From Eshraghiella sp964414835 (GTDB taxonomy: Bacteria > Bacillota > Clostridia > Lachnospirales > Lachnospiraceae): 25,189 bases of DNA. The notes under the pieces are model-generated. The model was not told where the DNA came from and did not search any database. It saw only the letters and a list, made by a program, of their open reading frames with translations. Each line of letters starts with the position of its first letter. Positions within the stretch are counted from its first letter, which is position 1. This document shows positions 15,865-22,612 of this stretch, piece after piece. The position numbers and the translations under genes were made by a program. The DNA lies in NCBI GenBank assembly GCA_964414835.1, contig CAYPWY010000026.1, forward strand, positions 1-25,189, written 5' to 3'.

Positions 15865-16095
15865 TTATTCCTCTCCTTTAAGCCTGCAAATCATTTTCCA
15901 AAGGCTGTCTGCCGAATTAAAGTTTTCTGCAACAAGCTCTGCCGGTGAAACTTCAACATCAAAAGCATCCTCAATTTCAGATACAAGCGACAAGATTCCA
16001 AATGAATCAAGAATATGGTCATCAATCAATGTTGTGCATGTGGCATAATCGACTCCCGGCTGAATGTCCTCCAAAATTTCCAATAACTCTTCCAT
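15865..16095 (-). CDS. Acyl/peptidyl carrier protein (DltC-like)
   Basis: This 76-residue acidic helical protein has the phosphopantetheine-attachment motif LDSFGIL with Ser31, within a normal carrier fold (MEELLEILEDI at the start, IEDAFDVEVSPAEL in helix III). The 4'-phosphopantetheine arm should hold the amino acid activated by the adenylating enzyme of the operon. It starts 3 nt after the decarboxylase stop codon, with GGAGG in the end of that gene, so the two are tightly coupled. Confidence 0.93.
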   Translation of the reverse strand: MEELLEILEDIQPGVDYATCTTLIDDHILDSFGILSLVSEIEDAFDVEVSPAELVAENFNSADSLWKMICRLKGEE

Positions 16096-16098
16096 CTG

Positions 16099-17274
16099 CT
16101 ATCCCTCCATCTGTGAATTTATAATATCAGTACCCATAATCTTCCTGACTATGGTGTAACCGTTATTACCTGAATAAAATACAATCTGCGGCAGCTCCCT
16201 GCTGAGAAAAAGCGCCATACACTCCGTAACCGAATATGCACCGCAATCTTCAAATATGAAATAATCGCCTTTGCTTATATCCGTAAAATTTATTCCTCGC
16301 AATATAACATCATTGACAGTACAAAGCGAACCGCATATGTTCCATGGCATTTCATCACCTGAACCGGCGGTAATTAACTGCATATGTGGCTTTTTCATAC
16401 CCATACTCTGACCATAATAGCTGAGCTGATGTATTCCTCCGTCAATTATTGCGTAATTTACCCCGTCAGTATGCTTAACATCAACAACTGAGGTTATATA
16501 ATAACCACAGCAGGAGGCAATAAACCTACCCATTTCTATGGTGATATGTTTGTAATGCACCACATTATCAAGCAGTCGGGACAACTCCTTCAGTTCTTCC
16601 GATTCATCTATGGGCTTATCATTGTCAAAATACGTTACCGAAAGTCCCGGACCATACTCAAGTTCATTAAGCATGATGCCATATGTTTCCTCAATATGCA
16701 AAGCATATTCATCAAGCATCGCCAATTCCTTTTCTATCTTGGAAAGCTTTTTCTGCGTACCCGAATAATAATGAAGCCCCCATATATGAAGATGCCCGTC
16801 ATTGACAATTCTCTGTAATATATTCTCAAACTCAGCTTTGTCAATTCCAAACTGGTTGCCGCTTGACAGTCTTATAATAACCTTAATGTCAATATTACGG
16901 TCACGGCATATTTTTGATAATACATCATAATGCTCCATAGATTCAACTGTAAAAATTCCCCTGCCGCCGCTGAGTTCCATAATGCGTTCCATTGAAGAAT
17001 ATGTTTTATTAACTCCTGACACGACTATTTTCTCAGGAGCAATTTTCATTCTATGGCATATTTCATATTCTCCCGGTGAACATACCTCGTATTTGTCAAT
17101 ATACTCGTTCATGGGCTTTATCAGAAAAGGATTGGCCTTCATCGCATAACAACACTGCACTTTCCCAAGACAATCCCTTATCATATCCACACGCTGCCTA
17201 AGAGCATCAAGGTCAAATACATAAAGGGGAGAACCGAACTTTTCTTTCGCCTGTTCCAAAATACTACGCTCCAT
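16099..17274 (-). CDS. PLP-dependent fold-III decarboxylase, LysA/BtrK-like, in a Dlt-like operon
   Basis: With the start at 17274 the product is 391 residues. It has the fold-III barrel plus C-terminal domain of diaminopimelate/ornithine decarboxylases: the PLP lysine Lys46 in YAMKANP, His168 in GLHYYSGTQ, a Gly-rich phosphate loop in EYGPGLSV, EMGRFIA, CTVNDVI in place of the usual CESxD loop, and Tyr347 in GAYSVTE. The ending GAYSVTE...FLSR resembles carrier-protein-dependent members such as BtrK, which decarboxylates glutamate tethered to a carrier, more than free-amino-acid LysA. The start at 17274 has GGGAGG 5 nt before it and overlaps the upstream gene by 11 nt. A longer in-frame start (17328) has no good ribosome site. 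A racemase role is a less likely alternative. Confidence 0.88.
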   Translation of the reverse strand: MERSILEQAKEKFGSPLYVFDLDALRQRVDMIRDCLGKVQCCYAMKANPFLIKPMNEYIDKYEVCSPGEYEICHRMKIAPEKIVVSGVNKTYSSMERIMELSGGRGIFTVESMEHYDVLSKICRDRNIDIKVIIRLSSGNQFGIDKAEFENILQRIVNDGHLHIWGLHYYSGTQKKLSKIEKELAMLDEYALHIEETYGIMLNELEYGPGLSVTYFDNDKPIDESEELKELSRLLDNVVHYKHITIEMGRFIASCCGYYITSVVDVKHTDGVNYAIIDGGIHQLSYYGQSMGMKKPHMQLITAGSGDEMPWNICGSLCTVNDVILRGINFTDISKGDYFIFEDCGAYSVTECMALFLSRELPQIVFYSGNNGYTIVRKIMGTDIINSQMEG

Positions 17275-18787
17275 TTCTGCCTCCCTGTCTGTATTGTGAT
17301 TTAAGATAACCGCGGTCAAGTTTGCCATTCTTGGTTAACGGCATCTCATCTGTTTTCATAAAAACATTAGGTATCATAAATTCAGGAACCTTTGTTTTCA
17401 TTGCTTCTATTATATCTTTGCGTTCTATGCTACCCACATAATATGTAACTATCTTGTTTTTTACATCATCAAAAAAGGTACATGCCCTTTCGATTCCGCA
17501 TATTCCGTTAATCGCTGCATCTATTTCTTCAAGCTCGATGCGGTGCCCCATATGCTTAATCTGGAAATCCTTGCGGCCTGAAAAATACATAAGCCCGTCT
17601 TCACCATATACTGCAATATCTCCGGTTCTGTATATTATCTCAGGATAATTGCCGTTAAGAGGATTCTGTACAAAAGCCTTTGAGGTCATCTCTGGATTAT
17701 TGTAATAACCAAGCGCAAGGGCGGTTCCCGTCACACACACCTCTCCCGGTACATTGGGCTCAGTAACAAGCCTGTCATCATCATCAAGCAAAAACACTTT
17801 TTCATTGGGAAAAGCATTGCCCATAGGAAGTCTGTCATCATCGGCATATTCCCTGTCTATTATATAGTAAGTACAGTTGCAGGTAATCTCCGTAGGCCCA
17901 TACAAATTAACAAACATAGCATCCGGATAGTACCCGCGCCATGCATTAAGCTGCTTAATCGGCATCATCTCTCCGCTGAACATTATTTTATTGATGCGTG
18001 ACGGAACTTTATATTTGAGTCCATGAAGTCTGTTAAGAAGACAAAGTGCCGATACTGCCCATACAAGAGTCGTCACACCGTTATCATCCAGCATGTCCAC
18101 TACATTGTTAGGGAACATAAAATATGATTTAGGTATTATGACAAGTTCTGCACCTGTCTTGAGACAGGAATATATATCCTTAACTGAAACATCAAAATCA
18201 AATGGTGCCTGATTTCCCATAACATCCTTATCTGTAATTCCGAATATTTCCGTAAAATTATCTATAAAATCAATAACTGAGCGATGACAAATCACAACTC
18301 CTTTAGGCACACCGGTTGAGCCCGATGTAAAAATACCATAAAGCGGGTCCGTATCAAGGCTCTGCTTCCTTATGGCATCAAGCGCCTCTGTATCAACCTC
18401 TGCACAGATATTTTTCATATCTGCCGTCATTCCCGTATATCCCGATTCTTTCAGCTTGTCCATATATTCCGGGCTTGTCACAACCATAGACGGCGCTAAA
18501 ACCTTCAGTATCTTATCTATTCTCTCTATGGGAAACGACGGGTCCAGTAAAATATAAAAGCAGCCGGCGTACACTATACCCATAAATACCTCAAGAACTT
18601 CAACACTTTTCTCTGCAAAAACCACCACAGGTCTGCGTACCTGCACATATTGCGACAGGTACGAGCCTATTTGTCTGGCTTTTAAGAAAAGCTCCTTATA
18701 GGTACATTGTGTGTGTACGTCTTTGGCCGCTATTCTATCAGGGAAACGCTCCTTGGAGCTTTCCAAATATTCCAAAACGTTATTCAT
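17264..18787 (-). CDS. DltA-like amino acid adenylating enzyme with altered pocket
   Basis: The 507-residue stand-alone adenylation enzyme should activate an amino acid with ATP and load it on the carrier protein. Core motifs are intact: FTSGSTGVPKG (A3, 153-163), FDFDVSVKDIY (A4), NLYGPTE (A5), YRTGD (A7), GRKDFQIKHMGHRIELEEI (A8) and the A10 Lys in LTKNGKLDR. The pocket keeps the amino-binding Asp199, but Lys203 replaces the Met of DltA (FDLSVMD), and Ser271 replaces the Cys that selects D-alanine in DltA (FCGE). That points away from D-alanine. Start 18787 is preferred over 18799 because GGAGG precedes it. It is the first gene of the operon, behind promoter 18845-18873. Confidence 0.9.
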   Translation of the reverse strand: MNNVLEYLESSKERFPDRIAAKDVHTQCTYKELFLKARQIGSYLSQYVQVRRPVVVFAEKSVEVLEVFMGIVYAGCFYILLDPSFPIERIDKILKVLAPSMVVTSPEYMDKLKESGYTGMTADMKNICAEVDTEALDAIRKQSLDTDPLYGIFTSGSTGVPKGVVICHRSVIDFIDNFTEIFGITDKDVMGNQAPFDFDVSVKDIYSCLKTGAELVIIPKSYFMFPNNVVDMLDDNGVTTLVWAVSALCLLNRLHGLKYKVPSRINKIMFSGEMMPIKQLNAWRGYYPDAMFVNLYGPTEITCNCTYYIIDREYADDDRLPMGNAFPNEKVFLLDDDDRLVTEPNVPGEVCVTGTALALGYYNNPEMTSKAFVQNPLNGNYPEIIYRTGDIAVYGEDGLMYFSGRKDFQIKHMGHRIELEEIDAAINGICGIERACTFFDDVKNKIVTYYVGSIERKDIIEAMKTKVPEFMIPNVFMKTDEMPLTKNGKLDRGYLKSQYRQGGRNGA

Positions 18788-18810
18788 ATTGCCCTCCATA
18801 TTTCCGCCGG

Positions 18811-18835
18811 GCTGTACTAGTCAAAGTAGTACAGC
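18811..18835 (-). promoter_or_regulatory. 5'-terminal hairpin in the leader of the Dlt-like operon
   Basis: A perfect 9-bp stem (GCTGTACTA 18811-18819 with TAGTACAGC 18827-18835, loop of 7) lies within a few nucleotides of the predicted transcription start and just upstream of the ribosome binding site. No U-tract follows, so it is not a terminator. Confidence 0.55.
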
Positions 18836-18844
18836 TACAAAAGT

Positions 18845-18873
18845 AATATATCACTATCGGAATATGGTGTCAA
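18845..18873 (-). promoter_or_regulatory. Strong promoter of the Dlt-like operon
   Basis: TTGACA (18873-18868), a 17-nt spacer and TATATT (18850-18845) on the minus strand lie about 60 nt before the adenylating-enzyme start codon. The -35 matches the sigma-A consensus exactly. Confidence 0.8.
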
Positions 18874-18886
18874 TATATTTTATAAT

Positions 18887-21649
18887 TTATGTTGTAAACA
18901 TTTGTATTGCATTTTCAAGTTCTTTTGCTTTGCCTGTAAGCTCTTCTGCCCTTGCACTGAGAGCCTCAACAGCAGTAACCTCTGCCTGAACCGTTTCCTT
19001 AACCGTAGTGGTTGAAGCGCTGGTCTGCTCTGTAACCGCTGCTATGTTTTTAATGGTGTCAAGGACACGGTCTTTGTTCTCAGTAATTGCGCGCATACTT
19101 TCAAGAATCACATTAATCTCTCCAAGCAGTTCATCAAACTGTGTTCCCACCTTGCCAAACACATCCACTGTTCCGTGAAGAGCTTTTGACTGATTCTTAA
19201 GCATATCACCTGCACTGCCTGCGGATTCCGCGGTCTTCTTGGTCTGGTTCTGGATATTTTTGATTATTTCTTCAATGTCCTTTACCGCCTCTACTGACTG
19301 GTCTGCAAGCTTTCTTATCTCGTCCGCCACAACGGCAAAGCCCTTTCCTGCCGCTCCCGCTCTCGCCGCCTCGATTGACGCATTTAATGAAAGAAGGTTG
19401 GTCTGCTTTGCTATTCCGTTGATAGTCTCAATAACACTGCCTATATCTGCTGATTTGCGTTCGAGCTCCTCTATGTCTGTGATTATTGTCTCCGTAAGTT
19501 CGGCAGTTGACAATGACTGTGTCTTCAACTCGCCTACTATTGAACCGCCTTCCTCAACAAGTGATTTGGTGGATTCCGCAACACGACCTATAACCTCTGT
19601 TTTCTGTGAAACCTCGTTAATACTTTCAGCAAAATCTTCCATCTGATGGTATCCGCTTTCCGTATCATCAACCTGTGATGAAATTCCCGCATCCATATCC
19701 GACATAGCCACTGATACATCTCTTATGGAATTGTTAATGTATGAAGCGGCATCCGAAAGTTCACCTGCAGCATCAGATACGTCATGACCGAAGCCTGCCA
19801 CATCAATAACCAGTCCTCTTATCTTGCCTATCATCTCATTGGTATCATCAGCCATAACGCCAAACTCATCCTGTCTTCTGAGTTTGATTTCTGCTGTAAG
19901 GTCTCCTTTTGCAACCTTACGGAAGGATGCCGAAAATTGTGAGGTTGCCTTGGCAATACCGCCTGCCATGTAAAGTCCTATAAGCAATGCCACAACTATA
20001 CCTATTATAACAAATCCGAATGTCATAAATTTGATTGTGCTTACTGATTTAAGTATATCGCTCTGAGGTATGACGCAGCATACTATTGTACCTGTATCTC
20101 CTACCTTTGAATATACAAAAAGCTGCTTTTTGCCGTTGAAATTAACATACTCTTTTCCGCTTTCTTCTTCACCCTCCATTGCCTTAATCCAGAAATCTTC
20201 TCCTGTAAATACTGCTTCCTCAAAGGTCTTGTCTTTATCTCCGGTAACGATTGTCTCTCTTCCGTCCGCTGTGATAAATGCAGCCATGGAATTACTGCTG
20301 ACTACCGAATCCTTCAAAGTCTCCTCTACCTCTGATGACTTCATATCAAATATTGCGAATCCCACACCATCGGTGAACTTCCTTATGTATGAAGCTGCAT
20401 AATAATCAGTATTAAGAGCCATTGTGCTGTCAATATAATCATGCTTTCCAAACCAGCCCTTTGTGGCATATGGGTTCTCTGTCCAATATGCGCCTTCCTC
20501 CGATGCAAGAAAATCTTCATATGTAAGGGTTCCGTTACCTGTATTCTGTATGGTGGTAACAGGTCTTCCAAGCTCACCTATAAGCGTTGCAGATTCAATA
20601 CCGACTGCGCTCTGTGTAAGTGTTCCCATAGTTGTGGAAATAGTCTTATAATAGGATGAGTTTTCACTGTCGGAGTTGGAATTATACTGCATGTAATAAT
20701 AAGTCACTTCGTTCTCAACAACCATCTGATTTGCTCTGTTTACTATATCAGACATTATCAGATTAATATAGCTTGCACTGCTGTCAACGGTACTCTCTGC
20801 CGTGGATTCATAATTTTTGACGATTGTTGATTTGGCTGTATTATAAGATACAACTCCCAAAAGTACTATAAACAGCACAGGTACAAAAAATGAAACCACC
20901 AGCCTGAATTTAATCTGCTTTGTAAGAGGTCTGCTCTTATCGCTTCCTGCCAGAATCATTTCCTTAAATCTTTTTATTTTACTGCTCTTGCCGGACAGCG
21001 TTTCCTGTTCTTCTGCAGTCTGGTCTTCACAAACAATTTGCTCAGTTTCGTCAGTCTCTTCCGGTTCTGTAGCTGTTTCCGGCTCCAACGCTTCGGCTGC
21101 CGCCTCTTCCGGCTCTGTGGCTGCTTCCGGTTCCAACGCTTCAGCTGCCGCCTCTTCAGGCTCTGTGGCTGCTTCCGGCTCCAACGCTTCAGCTGCCGCC
21201 TCTTCCGGTTCTGTGGCTGCTTCCGGCTCCAACGCTTCGGCTGCTACCTCTTCACCACTGAATATCTCCTGTCCCGGCTCAAAATCCAATCCTGCAGTAA
21301 ATTCTATATTATTGGCAGACACAGCATCCGGCGCCGCTTCCGTAAGCATTATATCAGGTTCCGCATCTTCTGCAGTAATTATATCTACGGAATTTTCATT
21401 TTGAACCTTGCCGGACTTCTTTACCTTAGGAGTCTTAGTTTTTTTCTCCTTAGGTGCTTTCGGAGCTTTCGGTGCTTTCTCTTTCTTCTCCTTAGGTGCT
21501 TTCGGAGCCTTTGCTTTCTTCTCCTTAGAAGCCTTAGCTTTCTTTGCTTTCCCGGGTTCGTTATCCTCCGGTACATCCTCATTCATTAAATCTATGACAA
21601 CGTCTTCCGGCATATTAAGTTCATTGTCTTCCACAAATTCCTGACTCAT
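18887..21649 (-). CDS. Methyl-accepting chemotaxis protein with long charged N-terminal extension
   Basis: The 920-residue chemoreceptor starts with about 245 residues that precede the first membrane helix. These comprise a Lys/Ala/Pro-rich segment (~34-80, repeats of APKAPKEKK) and an acidic segment with four copies of a 16-residue repeat (EEAAAEALEPEAATEP). TM1 lies at ~248-270, a dCache-type sensor domain of about 270 residues outside, TM2 at ~541-563, then HAMP and the signalling domain. Its hairpin tip reads GIAKQTNLLSLNASIEA, followed by GFAVVADEIRKLADQS, the conserved contact site for CheA/CheW. The ligand is unknown. GGAG lies 8 nt before the ATG at 21649; an in-frame GTG at 21655 is less likely. 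Most chemoreceptors start within a few residues of TM1, so the extension is unusual. Confidence 0.93.
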   Translation of the reverse strand: MSQEFVEDNELNMPEDVVIDLMNEDVPEDNEPGKAKKAKASKEKKAKAPKAPKEKKEKAPKAPKAPKEKKTKTPKVKKSGKVQNENSVDIITAEDAEPDIMLTEAAPDAVSANNIEFTAGLDFEPGQEIFSGEEVAAEALEPEAATEPEEAAAEALEPEAATEPEEAAAEALEPEAATEPEEAAAEALEPETATEPEETDETEQIVCEDQTAEEQETLSGKSSKIKRFKEMILAGSDKSRPLTKQIKFRLVVSFFVPVLFIVLLGVVSYNTAKSTIVKNYESTAESTVDSSASYINLIMSDIVNRANQMVVENEVTYYYMQYNSNSDSENSSYYKTISTTMGTLTQSAVGIESATLIGELGRPVTTIQNTGNGTLTYEDFLASEEGAYWTENPYATKGWFGKHDYIDSTMALNTDYYAASYIRKFTDGVGFAIFDMKSSEVEETLKDSVVSSNSMAAFITADGRETIVTGDKDKTFEEAVFTGEDFWIKAMEGEEESGKEYVNFNGKKQLFVYSKVGDTGTIVCCVIPQSDILKSVSTIKFMTFGFVIIGIVVALLIGLYMAGGIAKATSQFSASFRKVAKGDLTAEIKLRRQDEFGVMADDTNEMIGKIRGLVIDVAGFGHDVSDAAGELSDAASYINNSIRDVSVAMSDMDAGISSQVDDTESGYHQMEDFAESINEVSQKTEVIGRVAESTKSLVEEGGSIVGELKTQSLSTAELTETIITDIEELERKSADIGSVIETINGIAKQTNLLSLNASIEAARAGAAGKGFAVVADEIRKLADQSVEAVKDIEEIIKNIQNQTKKTAESAGSAGDMLKNQSKALHGTVDVFGKVGTQFDELLGEINVILESMRAITENKDRVLDTIKNIAAVTEQTSASTTTVKETVQAEVTAVEALSARAEELTGKAKELENAIQMFTT
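21060..21251 (-). repeat. 48-bp coding tandem repeat, 4 units, in the chemoreceptor gene
   Basis: Four head-to-tail 48-bp units encode the Glu/Ala/Pro-rich 16-residue repeat. Units differ at a few, mostly silent, positions, so the array is young but not freshly copied. Confidence 0.93.
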
Positions 21650-21738
21650 AACCACATCTCCTTACGTAAAATATAATAAACCATTATCATTGTACTCTAT
21701 GTCTGCAAATTCAAAATATAGTAATAATTATATATTTA

Positions 21739-22410
21739 CTATATAACTTTTTCCACATTATACCAACATTCTATGCATTTCCCAATGCGCCCCGGAATAT
21801 CACTAAAATGACCGCCCTGATTAATTTCATATGTAACATCCACATTTTTTTCGAGTTCCCGTACAAATGCATCTGTATTTTCACGCACTTTTGCACGTTG
21901 GGGATTTGAATTTTTCGCCTCCTTGTCGCCAAGTGACACATAAGCCTTTTTTACTCCAATCAGTCTTTGCTCTCCAAAATATTGAAGGGCGCCCTCGTAC
22001 CAAAACGAACCTGAAACACTCCCTGCAAATTCAAAATTTCCGAAGGAATACGTCCTTGTAGCCATATACATAGCTTCAATTCCTCCAAGAGAATATCCGG
22101 CTATTCCCCGTCCGTCAACATGGAACCTAAACCTTGCCTCCGCTGCTCCCATGACCTCCTGTTCAAAAGCTTCGGCATACTGCACCCCGCCTCCTGTAGT
22201 ATTCATAAATTGTGTCGTTGGACCATGATGCTTCCAAGGTGTCATCATATTGCTCCATTCATACGGATACACCATAATCACACATATATCCTGCGGCACT
22301 GCAATCTCTGTATGTTCCGCCGCAAGAAAATACAGAACACGTCTGGCCTGTGTTCCACAGCCATTATAAACCTGTATCATACTGTTGGATAAGTAATGTT
22401 TTTCACTCAT
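21739..22410 (-). CDS. Alpha/beta-hydrolase, putative esterase of the esterase D type
   Basis: The 223-residue protein has the nucleophile elbow GYSLGG (Ser107), a probable acid in SLGDKEAK, and the C-terminal His in NQGGHFSDIPG, in the order of PF00756-like esterases. No signal peptide is seen, so it is cytoplasmic; the substrate is unknown. No ribosome binding site precedes the ATG. Instead a TATAAT element ends 6 nt before it, so the mRNA may be leaderless. It is transcribed divergently from xfp. Confidence 0.8.
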   Translation of the reverse strand: MSEKHYLSNSMIQVYNGCGTQARRVLYFLAAEHTEIAVPQDICVIMVYPYEWSNMMTPWKHHGPTTQFMNTTGGGVQYAEAFEQEVMGAAEARFRFHVDGRGIAGYSLGGIEAMYMATRTYSFGNFEFAGSVSGSFWYEGALQYFGEQRLIGVKKAYVSLGDKEAKNSNPQRAKVRENTDAFVRELEKNVDVTYEINQGGHFSDIPGRIGKCIECWYNVEKVI

Positions 22411-22416
22411 AAATTT

Positions 22417-22422
22417 ATTATA
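22417..22422 (-). promoter_or_regulatory. TATAAT element 6 nt before the esterase start (possible leaderless promoter)
   Basis: TATAAT on the minus strand lies so close to the ATG at 22410 that a normal start site 7 nt downstream would fall on the first base of the codon. No clear -35 is seen; the sequence 17 nt further upstream is T-rich. Confidence 0.45.
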
Positions 22423-22479
22423 CTACAATTTTCCTAAAAAAAGAAATAAATTAGACAAAATTTTTGTAACATAATCGGT

Positions 22480-22508
22480 TTGTGCATATAGTTATAATTT
22501 GATATAAT
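22480..22508 (+). promoter_or_regulatory. Promoter of xfp
   Basis: TTGTGC (22480-22485), a 17-nt spacer and a perfect TATAAT (22503-22508) lie about 105 nt before the xfp start, leaving a leader of roughly 98 nt. Confidence 0.65.
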
Positions 22509-22557
22509 ATTACCAAATATTGTATGGTCTCTGATTTATGAAGAGTCATATTAAAAT

Positions 22558-22609
22558 AACTCCTCCGCCGCTTTGCGTCTTCGGAGGATGTTATAGAAAG
22601 AAAGGAGTT
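22558..22609 (+). promoter_or_regulatory. xfp leader with two alternative pairings, one masking the ribosome binding site
   Basis: The segment AACTCCTCCG (22558-22567) can pair locally with CGGAGG (22582-22587), or AACTCCT (22558-22564) can pair with AGGAGTT (22603-22609), which contains the Shine-Dalgarno sequence. Both pairings use the same strand, so they exclude each other. Confidence 0.45.
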
Positions 22610-22612
22610 TTT

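Noticed and set aside
21038..21644. Plus-strand open frames rich in Ser, Phe and Leu
   Set aside because: They are antisense shadows of the Lys/Glu/Ala/Pro repeats in the chemoreceptor.
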